A DNA stretch of 11,975 nucleotides from NCBI GenBank assembly GCA_004558865.1, contig SFCY01000067.1:1-11975 (forward strand), in the 5' to 3' direction. Both the position numbers and the translations under genes were made by a program. The notes under the pieces are model-generated. The model saw only the letters and a program-made list of their open reading frames with translations. It did not search any database and was not told where the DNA came from. Shown here piece by piece: positions 1-6,958 of this stretch (position 1 is its first letter; each line of letters opens with the position of its first letter). Source of the DNA: Bacteroidales bacterium. Lineage in GTDB: Bacteria > Bacteroidota > Bacteroidia > Bacteroidales > Bacteroidaceae.

Positions 1-8
1 ACCAATTT

Positions 9-42
9 ATCTTGGTGCCTAAAATAATTAAGGCACCAAGAT
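9..42 (-). terminator. Hairpin at 3' side of the AlbA_2 regulator gene
   Basis: CTTGGTGCCT at 11-20 is the exact reverse complement of AGGCACCAAG at 31-40. The stem extends two more pairs to 9 and 42, giving 12 bp around an AT-rich 10-base loop. It begins 8 bases beyond the stop codon of the minus-strand regulator gene, where a terminator would lie. The sequence after the stem on the minus strand is A/T-rich but lacks a clean T run, so termination is inferred from position and stem quality. It could also serve a gene to the left of the window. Confidence 0.5.
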
Positions 43-49
43 GGTGGAG

Positions 50-1507
50 CTATGATGCCTTCTCCGAGGCAACATATTTTTGCCTCTTACTTGTTGGCAT
101 ATCTGGTAGAGTCATCCTTATCCTTCCTTGCTGTAACAGAAACTTGATATACTTGTTTCTGAACTTAGTTCTATCACTATACCCCATATAGCTCAATATC
201 TCGGCTAAAGACCTTGGCTCCCTGCAATAGAATACAAGTTTGTCAAGTTCTGTTTTGCTGGGTATAAGTCCTCTCCTCCTTATTTGAGAAGTCGGTTCTG
301 CTGGTCGTGTATTAGACTTGTTCGGCTTCACCACCACTTCAAACACCGTGATTTTGTCTACATTGAAGTCTATGGGTGGATTGCCGTTTTCCTTGAACAG
401 CTCCTTCACGCGGCTCACGCCACGGTTGAACATATTCACATAGCCAAGGTTCTTCAATGCCTCGGCTATGATGGGGTTGCGGTAGTCGTTGACATGTGGG
501 AAGTTCTCGGGGCGTGCCTTGCCATAGAGTCCGCCTGCATTCATTATCTCCAAGCGGTCGCTGAAATCGTAATAGCGTATCGGCATGTTGGAACTGTAGT
601 CGCGGTGCATGACTGCGTTCAACAGCAGCTCCCTGATGGCTTCCCGCGGATAGTTGACGACTTGCTCCTCGCGGAAGGCTGTCACCGGTACCGGTCTCGT
701 TGTTACAACACTGTTCTCCGTAAAGGTGTCGAGCTTGGGCAACAAGTCAAACAAACAGCTTGTGAACATACGTTCATTGAATATGTCGGAGGCCTTATCG
801 TTGCCGCCAAACTTCACGTACTGCACGTAGGCACCGGGTATGAACTGTTTCGGACGGTGAGCAAAGAGTATCACAGCAGCGTTCGTCGGGCAATGACTGT
901 CCATATCGTACAAGCCTACCGATGCCATCTGTTCTTCCAGACTTCTGTTGTCAGCAGCTAACACGTCAGCGTCAACGGCTTTGGGGAGGTAGCCATTGCG
1001 TATCATGTCAACATTCAAATCCGACAGCTTGGCGCGAAGACACGGAGTGACATCGAATGTAGCCATGTTGGCCGTACGTCGCTCTGTCAGTATTCGCTCC
1101 TCATCCTCGGAAGCGATGTCGCGTCGGGGCCCGATACGCACAAACACACGACCACGATAACGGACCGGTGTCATCGGCGACGGCTGCACCTCACAGACAA
1201 GCAGGTCACCTTCGGGAAACTCATAGCGGTCAACGCTCATGGTCGGTATCGGCAGTATGTTGCCATCCGAGCGCAGGGCAGCTATATTCTTCAGCAAGGC
1301 GTCCGTAACCTTGAAGCCGGACTTTATTTCGCCGTCGTCCTCAGCGCCTATTATCAGATAGCCGTTCTTGTGAGAGCCGGGCAGATCATTGGAGAACGCA
1401 CAGATAGCCTCACTGAACTTGTCTTTATTACCAGTGGACACAGTGCGCTCTATGCGGTATGTCTCAGTGCTCTTCAAGAGCTGTCGTAATTCTTCCTTCG
1501 TTATCAT
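50..1507 (-). CDS. AlbA_2 (Schlafen-type) DNA-binding / GHKL-like ATP-binding regulator
   Basis: Predicted cytosolic transcriptional regulator of 485 residues. Residues about 10-140 match the AlbA_2 (Schlafen_AlbA_2, formerly AAA_4) putative DNA-binding domain, with a GYLIIGAEDDG strand-turn at 50-59 and VFVRIG at 121-126. Residues about 275-395 match the HATPase_c_4 module found in these proteins: an N-box-like REAIRELLLNAVMHRDY at 288-304, LEIMNAGGLYG at 319-329 and RNPIIAEALKNLGY at 343-356. The C-terminal region (about 413-481) looks like a winged helix. I start at the ATG at 1507 because the promoter box ends at 1539 and the AlbA_2 homology begins just downstream; the frame stays open upstream to 1588, but those 27 extra residues look untranslated. 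The gene stands alone, with its own promoter and a 3' hairpin. What it controls is not visible; proteins of this class are often called putative transcriptional regulators and a few lie in defence contexts, but no partner gene is seen here. Confidence 0.85.
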   Translation of the reverse strand: MITKEELRQLLKSTETYRIERTVSTGNKDKFSEAICAFSNDLPGSHKNGYLIIGAEDDGEIKSGFKVTDALLKNIAALRSDGNILPIPTMSVDRYEFPEGDLLVCEVQPSPMTPVRYRGRVFVRIGPRRDIASEDEERILTERRTANMATFDVTPCLRAKLSDLNVDMIRNGYLPKAVDADVLAADNRSLEEQMASVGLYDMDSHCPTNAAVILFAHRPKQFIPGAYVQYVKFGGNDKASDIFNERMFTSCLFDLLPKLDTFTENSVVTTRPVPVTAFREEQVVNYPREAIRELLLNAVMHRDYSSNMPIRYYDFSDRLEIMNAGGLYGKARPENFPHVNDYRNPIIAEALKNLGYVNMFNRGVSRVKELFKENGNPPIDFNVDKITVFEVVVKPNKSNTRPAEPTSQIRRRGLIPSKTELDKLVFYCREPRSLAEILSYMGYSDRTKFRNKYIKFLLQQGRIRMTLPDMPTSKRQKYVASEKAS

Positions 1508-1538
1508 AATCGTCTGTTCTGCCTGTATGTATCTGTTG

Positions 1539-1569
1539 CAAAAATAATGGAAATAAGCGAAACGGCAAA
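1539..1569 (-). promoter_or_regulatory. Promoter of the AlbA_2 regulator gene
   Basis: On the minus strand TTTG (1566-1569) is followed after 19 bases by TATTTTTG (1539-1546), a full match to the Bacteroidota -33/-7 pattern TTTG-N19-21-TAnnTTTG. Initiation about 7 bases downstream would give a leader of roughly 25 bases to the ATG at 1507, which supports that start codon. Confidence 0.75.
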
Positions 1570-1738
1570 GGAAAGTGTGCCTTTTCATTTCCAGGTATGG
1601 CCAACTCTATCGCCTCATTCCGATTTTTAAACCCAAGGCAAATATCCACTGTGCAGAAGACTCCCCTGAAGAAGTGGTGCGGTTGCAGGAAAACTCCCAT
1701 GGAAAAGAGGAATTGGACAACAATGCTATCTCACACAA

Positions 1739-1770
1739 TAAGGGCGGGTCCTACGTAGAACCTGCCCTTA
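1739..1770 (-). terminator. Strong hairpin downstream of the lipoprotein/709-aa gene pair
   Basis: TAAGGGCGGGT (1739-1749) pairs with ACCTGCCCTTA (1760-1770) with one G-T wobble, around an inner palindrome CTACGTAG. On the minus strand it lies about 100 bases beyond the stop at 1867 and is followed by TTGTGTGAG. It is placed as the 3' end of the two-gene transcript. The weak T run and near-perfect symmetry mean it may terminate in both directions or be an intergenic repeat. Confidence 0.6.
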
Positions 1771-1866
1771 CAATTAATGGGTTATCAAACTTTGTCTTCC
1801 CACCATAGCTGGACAAGAGCACTTCGCCTGCCCACCAGCCTTTACAGAGTGGGAAATCCGAGTGCG

Positions 1867-3996
1867 TTACAGCCGGCTTTGGAACTTCTTCAGCACGTCG
1901 CAGCGGCTGACGTAGGCGGCCACGCGCTGGGGATAGCGGTTGGCAAAGCCGCTCAGGGCGAGCATGGCCTGATACTGGCGCGACTGGGGCTGGTAGTTGG
2001 CCACGGCATTGTAGTCGGCATCGTAGCTCCACGTCACCATCGGGTCGCGGTGGATGAAGGCCAGGGCGTAGAGCGACTTCTGCTGCAGGTCGAACGACCG
2101 CCGCTCCTCCTTCTTGTTCCATTTGGGAGCCTTGGCGGCATTGAGCAGGCTGATGGCCTCCGCCACGAAGTCCTTCGTTCCCGCGAGCGCGCTGTCCTGC
2201 GTTGAGCTGACGCCATATTGCGTGAGCCACCAGCAGTCGCCCTCGTAGCTGGCCTGGTAGTAGAGCGAGGCGAGCTTGTAGGCCTGCAGGCGCTTGTCCA
2301 GTCCCTCGCGCATCAGGCGGTATTTCGACTCCTCCTGCATCATCTCCCTACAGAAGTCCGTCTTCTTGTTGGTGGTGAGCGTCACGTCGGAGTTCATCTC
2401 GTCCCAGTCAATCTTCTGGTCGGTTATCCAGCGGTCCTGGTTAAAGTCCATCTTCTTGGCGTAGGGCGCGATGCCCTGGCTGGCGAGGAAGTCGCGGCCC
2501 ACCTTCTCCAGATAGGGTATGGCCTCCTCCCACCGTGCGCAGGCCAAGAAGCGGGTGCCGATAAGGTCGTTGTAGTAATCGTCGTCCTTTGGCGCATGCT
2601 GCCGGGCGTAGGCCGCGAGGGCGTTGTCCGGGCGCGCCTTGGCCCACTTGCGATAGGCGATGAGCTGGTCGGCGGAGAGCTGCTGCAGGGCGTCGAAATA
2701 CTCGCCGACATACCACAGGCTGATCTGCTGCGAGGCGATGAGGCCCAAGGCGAGGTCGTCCATCCCGACCTTGCGCAGGGCCGGCACGAGGTTGTTGAAC
2801 ACCAAGCGGTCCACCACGTCGTCGTAGTGGTTGTATCGGCCGTCCCGTTCCATCTTGCTTTGGCCTTGCATCCATTCCATCTCCTGTGCAATCCAGTTGA
2901 GGTAGTCGTTGTCGAGCCTGTTCACACTCACCGAGTTGACCGCATGTATGGCCCTTGCGTTGGCCTTCATGCGGTCGGTGCCGGCCATGGCGAGCGCGGC
3001 GCGGAGTTCCCCGTCGGCGGCCTTGGTGTCGCCGAGCACATGGTGGATGCAGCCGATGGCGGTCTGCCACAGGCAGGGCACCTGCGTCTTGCCCTCGCTG
3101 ACGACTTGGCGCGCAAAGGCCACGAAGTCGAGGGCCTCCTGGCGGTAGATGGCCTTGCGGTCGATCTCCTCAAGCCAACTGGTCTTTGTCGAGTCGCTGC
3201 CGTCCACACAGCCGAAGGGGAGGCGGTTGGCCTCAAAGAGGTCGAAGGTCTCCTGCGTGTTGTTGACGAAGTCCTGCACCAGGTAGACGAGCGTGGCCGA
3301 GTTGGGGTTTTGGGCATAGATGCTCTTGATGCCCGCCAAGTTGCGATACTTGCGCACGCAGTATTTCAGACTGGCGAAGTCCTGCTGCCGGGCATAGATC
3401 TCCACAGCCTGCCGCTTGCCGCCGGTGCGGAGCAGACAGCCGGCATAGAGGTTCTGCATCAAGTCGCGGAACACGCTTGCGGGCTGCCTTGCGCCCTTCC
3501 TTGCCCACACGTCGGCCGCCGCCTTGTAGTTCTTCTGGGCAAAGAGGGCGCGCATCTGCATCAGCAGGTACTGCGCCCTGAAGCGTTTGCCCCTGTAGGC
3601 GCGCGCGGCGGCGAGCATGCCGGCCACCACCTTATTATAATGGGCCACCTCCTCCTTGGTGGGGTAGTCCCAGCCGTTGAGGTTGGCGCTGGCCCTCACG
3701 TAGGCGTAGAGCAGCGCCAGATAGGCCGTGGCCTCGCGGTCGCCCTTTTGGCGGGCGGTGCTGAGGATGAGGGTGCTGTCGTTGAGGCGGTCGAAGTGTT
3801 CATCGTTGCTGCCCACGTAGCTGCGCCAGTAGTCGTTGACCCTGCCCATGAAGGGATTGTACGCCATCAGGGCCTGGTCGTAGACGCTGAACAGGTAGGC
3901 GTTGTGCGTGGGGGCCTCGGCTATGCACGCCTTTGCCTGCAAGGGCAGGAGCAGGGCGAGGAGCCACGCGCTAACGAGCGGAAAAAATCTTCTCAT
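1867..3996 (-). CDS. Secreted 709-aa helical-repeat-like protein, unknown function
   Basis: I do not recognise a named family. The N-terminus is a clear Sec signal: two arginines, a Leu/Ala-rich core at about 7-19, then AKA before Cys24. Cleavage after Ala23 fits signal peptidase I; a lipoprotein reading is possible because Cys follows directly, but the lipobox is poor (Lys at -2). The mature protein is rich in Ala, Leu, Tyr, Arg and Gln and appears almost wholly helical, with stretches such as EATAYLALLYAYVRASA and YLLMQMRALFAQKNYKAAA that resemble TPR or Sel1-like helix pairs. Motifs near the mature N-terminus (EAPTHNAYLFSV, NPFMGRVNDYW) look like conserved positions. Its ATG lies inside the end of the upstream lipoprotein gene (26-bp overlap, different frame), so translation is probably coupled and the two proteins likely act together in the envelope. 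High GC, like the neighbours up to 8.9 kb. Confidence 0.8.
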   Translation of the reverse strand: MRRFFPLVSAWLLALLLPLQAKACIAEAPTHNAYLFSVYDQALMAYNPFMGRVNDYWRSYVGSNDEHFDRLNDSTLILSTARQKGDREATAYLALLYAYVRASANLNGWDYPTKEEVAHYNKVVAGMLAAARAYRGKRFRAQYLLMQMRALFAQKNYKAAADVWARKGARQPASVFRDLMQNLYAGCLLRTGGKRQAVEIYARQQDFASLKYCVRKYRNLAGIKSIYAQNPNSATLVYLVQDFVNNTQETFDLFEANRLPFGCVDGSDSTKTSWLEEIDRKAIYRQEALDFVAFARQVVSEGKTQVPCLWQTAIGCIHHVLGDTKAADGELRAALAMAGTDRMKANARAIHAVNSVSVNRLDNDYLNWIAQEMEWMQGQSKMERDGRYNHYDDVVDRLVFNNLVPALRKVGMDDLALGLIASQQISLWYVGEYFDALQQLSADQLIAYRKWAKARPDNALAAYARQHAPKDDDYYNDLIGTRFLACARWEEAIPYLEKVGRDFLASQGIAPYAKKMDFNQDRWITDQKIDWDEMNSDVTLTTNKKTDFCREMMQEESKYRLMREGLDKRLQAYKLASLYYQASYEGDCWWLTQYGVSSTQDSALAGTKDFVAEAISLLNAAKAPKWNKKEERRSFDLQQKSLYALAFIHRDPMVTWSYDADYNAVANYQPQSRQYQAMLALSGFANRYPQRVAAYVSRCDVLKKFQSRL

Positions 3997-4900
3997 AATC
4001 AGTCGATTTGAATCTATTGATGTTTTGTTTGCTTAGATCGTACAGGATGAGTTCCGAGTGGATGTCGGGGCGGTGGCGGCCAATGACGCCCTCGGCCCCG
4101 CTGATGTCGGCGGCCGAAGGCTGCCGGATGACGATGCTGTCGCCCCTGAGCACAGGCAGGTCGTCGTCGCCATGCATGATGCCCACGTAGCGTCCGCCGC
4201 GAAACAGCACGCGCCACGCGAAGAGCGGATAGGCCGCAGAGAGCGGCAGCTTGTAGTGGTCGAGATGGTGGATGTAGGGCTTCACGTCGTCGAGGTCGAG
4301 GATGGGCTTTTGGCAGTCGAGCCGCGTCACGTCGCCCGTGTTGTACACCATCAGCACGCCGCGGTCGACAGGCGGCACGGGCTGCGAGAGCTGGTGCAGC
4401 CTAATGGTGGCCGAGAGCAGTATGCCCCCTTGGCGACAGAGGGCGCGCAGCCGGCCGAGGAAGTCGAAGAACCGCTCACGGGTCTGGATGGTCCAGTCGC
4501 AGTCGATTTGCAGCTGCCTGAGCTGGCCCACGTCGTTGGTCTCGTTCATCTGCCTGACGCGTTTGAGGATCCTCTCGGCCAGGAGCGGGTCGTCGCTGCG
4601 CATGCAGTCGTTGAGGATGTAGACCGTGGGCACAATCTCCACGCCTTTGGGCAGCGAGTCGTCGAAAGTGATGGTGGCGTTGGGTTGGTTGCCCTCGTCG
4701 TCGGTGGGCACCACGTCGAAGTAGCGCACGTAGAGCCGCCTCACGTTGTGCTGCCTGAGAAAGGCGCGCTCCTGTGTGGATAGACTGAGCGACGTGCGCC
4801 AATAGTACATGGCGCGCTCCCCTCCGTCCCGCTGGGAGCAGGCGGCCAAGGCGCACGACACGATCAAGAAGAGTGATATGTGAAGAAGATGACGCAACAT
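3971..4900 (-). CDS. Lipoprotein with TIM-barrel-like (glycoside-hydrolase-like) domain
   Basis: A 309-residue predicted lipoprotein. The signal peptide ends in LAAC with the lipidated Cys at 21. The rest has alternating beta strands and helices as expected of a TIM barrel: RRLYVRYFDVV (54-64), EIVPTVYIL (89-97), LQIDCDWT (130-137), ILLSATIRLHQL (160-171), GVLMVYNTGD (181-190) and PLSAAYPLFAWRVLF (219-233). The order of strands, with an acidic QIDCDW strand and a later hydrophobic YNTGD strand, resembles GH-like domains such as the DUF3142 type, but I assign no substrate or catalytic residue. The start at 4900 is chosen because the signal peptide begins exactly there; the open frame upstream is encoded by tandem repeats. 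It precedes and overlaps the 709-aa secreted protein, forming a two-gene unit. It is either a carbohydrate-active or a carbohydrate-binding envelope protein, or a barrel that lost activity. Confidence 0.8.
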   Translation of the reverse strand: MLRHLLHISLFLIVSCALAACSQRDGGERAMYYWRTSLSLSTQERAFLRQHNVRRLYVRYFDVVPTDDEGNQPNATITFDDSLPKGVEIVPTVYILNDCMRSDDPLLAERILKRVRQMNETNDVGQLRQLQIDCDWTIQTRERFFDFLGRLRALCRQGGILLSATIRLHQLSQPVPPVDRGVLMVYNTGDVTRLDCQKPILDLDDVKPYIHHLDHYKLPLSAAYPLFAWRVLFRGGRYVGIMHGDDDLPVLRGDSIVIRQPSAADISGAEGVIGRHRPDIHSELILYDLSKQNINRFKSTDYEKIFSAR

Positions 4901-4925
4901 TACAATAGTTTCTCCCGAAAAAGAC

Positions 4926-4982
4926 AAAGACCCACACACTGCCCAAAGACCCACACACTGCCCAAAGACCCACACACTGCCC
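4926..4982. repeat. Three tandem copies of a 19-bp unit
   Basis: AAAGACCCACACACTGCCC occurs three times head to tail at 4926-4944, 4945-4963 and 4964-4982, with no mismatch. It ends 25 bases upstream of the lipoprotein ATG, so it occupies its promoter or leader region. On the minus strand each unit reads ...GTGTGGGTCTTT, the same ending that follows the hairpin at 5074-5091. Confidence 0.95.
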
Positions 4983-5105
4983 CTCCCTAAAAGGAGGGGA
5001 GTCTCAATCACCCCAAAGACGTACCCAAAAGCGTACATCCACAGCCCGCGCCCCTCTGTTGGGTGATTATCCCCCTCCCTTCGGAGGGAGGAGCTTGGGG
5101 GTGGG
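4980..5105. repeat. Inverted pair of G/C-rich hairpin modules (REP/BIME-like)
   Basis: Left module: hairpin CCCCTCC (4980-4986) / GGAGGGG (4993-4999), then AATCACCC (5006-5013). Right module: GGGTGATT (5061-5068), then hairpin CCTCCCT (5074-5080) / AGGGAGG (5085-5091), then GGGGGTGGG (5097-5105). Read on opposite strands the two share the same order: GGGTGATT, CCCCTCC hairpin, then G-rich GTGGGTCTTT tail. This is the layout of paired REP elements. Whether it recurs in the genome cannot be judged here. The modules lie between the Rieske-like lipoprotein and the barrel lipoprotein genes, both on the minus strand, so they may also act in 3'-end formation. Confidence 0.65.
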
Positions 5106-5145
5106 TCTTTTGGGTCTTTGGTCTATGCTTTTTGCCCCTTTCTTT

Positions 5146-5703
5146 CTACTGCTTGTTGTGCACGATGAGCACGGCTCCGTTGTAGCTCACGAGATACTGG
5201 TCGAGCTTGCGGCCACCCCCATTGCTGTTGCCCAAGTTGTTGAGGTCGTAGTCGCGCTTGCAGGTGGCGCAGTGCACGGCCTGCCCGTTCGACTTGAACG
5301 AGAGCGAGTAGCGGTAGAGGTTGTTCTCCCGCGAGCAGTTGGGGCATTGCCGGTCGTAGGCCACAAGCTGCCCGTCGGTGGTGCGCCCGATGATGAGGCC
5401 GTCGTTGGCCCCAAGCGAATAGGTGAGCCGCGTCTCCGTGGCCGTGGTGATGGCCACGCGGTCGGTCTGGCCCGAGCTATTCTGGGCCACGACATAGCGC
5501 ACGCCGCCCGCCACCGGGGCGCTGACGAAGACAAACTCTCCGTAGTTTCCCGGCTGCAGGGCGGCCCACAGCAGACCCGTGTTGTGGATGCTGGTGTTGT
5601 AGGTGAAGTAGCAGAAGATGTCGCTGTTGTACATCTCGTTGCCCCCGCAAGCTGCCAGCGCACTTGCCGCCAGGGCAAGGAATATCTTCTTTGTGAATCG
5701 CAT
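5146..5703 (-). CDS. Lipoprotein with Rieske-like four-cysteine domain
   Basis: A 185-residue predicted lipoprotein with signal MRFTKKIFLALAASALAAC, lipidated at Cys19. The N-terminal half is beta-rich (about 50-115). The C-terminal part (about 112-183) contains two CxxC pairs, Cys120/Cys123 and Cys145/Cys148, followed by KRDYDLNN, a Gly/Asn-rich turn and a final LVSYNGAVLIVHN strand. Spacing and trailing strands recall the Rieske [2Fe-2S] domain, but the usual CxH...CxxH ligands are replaced by four cysteines, so zinc or a rubredoxin-like iron site is as likely as a 2Fe-2S cluster. No function is claimed. The start at 5703 is fixed by the signal peptide. The gene follows the SRPBCC gene by 43 bases on the same strand and is probably the last gene of the pyrE transcript. 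Confidence 0.85.
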   Translation of the reverse strand: MRFTKKIFLALAASALAACGGNEMYNSDIFCYFTYNTSIHNTGLLWAALQPGNYGEFVFVSAPVAGGVRYVVAQNSSGQTDRVAITTATETRLTYSLGANDGLIIGRTTDGQLVAYDRQCPNCSRENNLYRYSLSFKSNGQAVHCATCKRDYDLNNLGNSNGGGRKLDQYLVSYNGAVLIVHNKQ

Positions 5704-5746
5704 AAGCTGACAATTTAGGGGATGGCTGAGTCTCCACTTGGAAGAA

Positions 5747-6172
5747 TCAGGGCTGTCCCAACTGCTGATAGGGCAGGGCCTGCAGCATGTCGGCCAACTG
5801 CTCAATGCCTTGCTGCAAGGGGCCTTTCACCATCTGGGCCATCATGAAGTTGAGTTCGGCCTTCATGGTGAGTTTCATCTTGCAGGTTTGCTCCGTCATG
5901 GGCAGCAGCTGAATCCAGAAGGTGAAGGGCACGGGGCTCTCCACCGACTGCATCTTGATGGTCTTCGGCTCTTCCAAGTCGACGATCTTCATGGCCACCT
6001 TGCCCATGGGCGACTCCACGGCGAAGCCGTCGGCCGTGAAGGCCACTTTCTCGCGCACGTCCTGCGGCACGCGGTCCATCACCTTGCCAAAGTTGCTCAT
6101 GTTGCCCAGCACGCTGTATACCATCTGTTGCGGGGCCTGTATCTCGCGGATTGTGCTTTCAAATTTTGCCAT
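5747..6172 (-). CDS. SRPBCC (START/polyketide-cyclase-like) small protein
   Basis: A 141-residue soluble protein with no signal peptide. The start MAKFEST(IR)EIQAPQQMVYSVLGNMSNFGKVM (residues 1-32) has the layout of SRPBCC proteins: a first strand, a helix entering the cavity (APQQMVYSVLGNMSNF) and the following strand/helix pair. Later elements also fit the family: GKVAMKIVDLEEPKTIKM, FTFWIQLLP, CKMKLTMKAELNFMM and a long C-terminal helix (about 110-135). Family members bind hydrophobic ligands in a helix-grip cavity; the ligand here is unknown. The length is normal for a single-domain member. It sits 102 bases after pyrE and 43 bases before the four-cysteine lipoprotein, so cotranscription with pyrE is likely. 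Confidence 0.8.
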   Translation of the reverse strand: MAKFESTIREIQAPQQMVYSVLGNMSNFGKVMDRVPQDVREKVAFTADGFAVESPMGKVAMKIVDLEEPKTIKMQSVESPVPFTFWIQLLPMTEQTCKMKLTMKAELNFMMAQMVKGPLQQGIEQLADMLQALPYQQLGQP

Positions 6173-6203
6173 AGTCGTTGGTTGGGTTGGTTGGGAGGCG
6201 CGC

Positions 6204-6237
6204 AGCCCTCACCCCCACCCGATTCTGACGAACCGGG
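6204..6237 (-). repeat. REP-like hairpin between pyrE and the SRPBCC gene
   Basis: CCCGATTC (6218-6225) pairs with GAACCGGG (6230-6237) through an 8-bp stem with one G-T wobble and a tetraloop. On the minus strand the hairpin is followed by T and then GGGGGTGAGGG, as the hairpin at 5074-5091 is followed by GGGGGTGGG. It is probably a relative of those modules, and could also stabilise or attenuate the pyrE transcript. Confidence 0.5.
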
Positions 6238-6274
6238 CTGAAGGACTACTGCTGCTTGACCGCCCTCCCAGATG

Positions 6275-6907
6275 TCATTTCTTCCAGATGGCGGGGTCTT
6301 TTCTCCAGGCGTGCAGCACCTCGACGTCCTCTTCCTTGATGTAGCCCGTCTCCCGGGCTTGGGCCACCACGTGCTCATAGTCGGTCAGCGTGACGAGCCT
6401 CACCCCGGCCTCCCTGAAGGCCTGCTCGGCGATGGGGAACCCGTAGGTGTAGCTTGCCACCATGCCCACCACCTCGAATCCAGCCTTGCGCAGCGCGTCG
6501 ACGGCCTTGAGCGAGCTACCGCCGGTGGAGATGAGGTCCTCCACCACCACCACCTTGGCGCCCTCGGGCAGCGTTCCCTCAATGAGGTTCTGCATGCCAT
6601 GGTCCTTGGGCTTGGAGCGCACGTAGCAGAAGGGCAGGTTCAGCTCGTCGGCCACCAAAGCCCCTTGGGCGATGGCTCCCGTGGCCACGCCGGCCACGGC
6701 TGTGGCCTCGGGGAAATGCTCCAGCACGGCATGGGCGAGCTCCAGTTTCACAAAACTGCGCAGCGCGGGATAGGAGAGCGTCTTGCGGTTGTCGCAATAA
6801 AACGGCGATTTCCATCCCGAGGCCCACGTGAAGGGGTTCTCCGGCTGCAACTTGATGGCCTTGATGTTCAACAGCTTGGCTGCGAAAGCTTTCTTCAATT
6901 CGTTCAT
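6275..6907 (-). CDS. pyrE: Orotate phosphoribosyltransferase
   Basis: Catalyses orotate + PRPP to OMP + pyrophosphate, the fifth step of de novo pyrimidine synthesis, in the cytosol as a dimer. The 210-residue length is normal for Bacteroidota PyrE. Visible signatures are the N-terminal KLQPENPFTWASGWKSPFY (19-37) with the orotate-contacting loop, YCDNRKTLSYP (37-47), the flexible-loop KPKDHG (99-104) and the PRPP-binding motif VVVVEDLISTGGSS (119-132) with its two acidic residues intact. I chose the ATG at 6907 (MNELKKAF), which aligns with the start I recall for Bacteroides PyrE; an in-frame ATG two codons earlier at 6913 is equally possible. The long open frame further upstream is spurious: it crosses the promoter and a tandem repeat. 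It is the first gene of a probable pyrE-SRPBCC-lipoprotein operon. Confidence 0.97.
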   Translation of the reverse strand: MNELKKAFAAKLLNIKAIKLQPENPFTWASGWKSPFYCDNRKTLSYPALRSFVKLELAHAVLEHFPEATAVAGVATGAIAQGALVADELNLPFCYVRSKPKDHGMQNLIEGTLPEGAKVVVVEDLISTGGSSLKAVDALRKAGFEVVGMVASYTYGFPIAEQAFREAGVRLVTLTDYEHVVAQARETGYIKEEDVEVLHAWRKDPAIWKK

Positions 6908-6958
6908 AGTCATATAGATGTTGGCCGCCGCCTGGTCGGCGACGGCTGATTGTCGATG

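Larger units (their letters stand above)
1508..1866. other. Intergenic region between regulator and 709-aa gene
   Basis: This 359-base stretch holds the regulator's promoter (1539-1569) at one end and a strong hairpin (1739-1770) near the other. Bases 1570-1738 contain no convincing gene: short open frames exist on both strands but lack recognisable sequence or a promoter. Between the hairpin and the 709-aa gene, TTCCCAC and GTGGGAA form a short inverted repeat with a loop of about 45 bases, probably chance. Confidence 0.6.

Noticed and set aside
1575..1808. Small plus-strand frame across the intergenic region and hairpin
   Set aside because: No signal, motif or promoter, and it reads through the hairpin at 1739-1770.
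2218..4011. Long plus-strand open frame of nearly 600 codons opposite the 709-aa gene
   Set aside because: It is the antisense shadow of a GC-rich gene: Val/Gly/His/Leu-rich, no recognisable motif, no promoter. The minus-strand genes have signal peptides and coherent structure.
4926..4982. CRISPR-like array
   Set aside because: The 19-bp units are directly adjacent with no spacers, and no cas gene is present.
4901..5038. 46-residue N-terminal extension of the barrel lipoprotein
   Set aside because: It is encoded by the 19-bp tandem repeats, and the lipoprotein signal begins at the ATG at 4900.
5083..5105. G-quadruplex
   Set aside because: Only three separated runs of three or more G are present; a two-layer form is possible but too weak to list.
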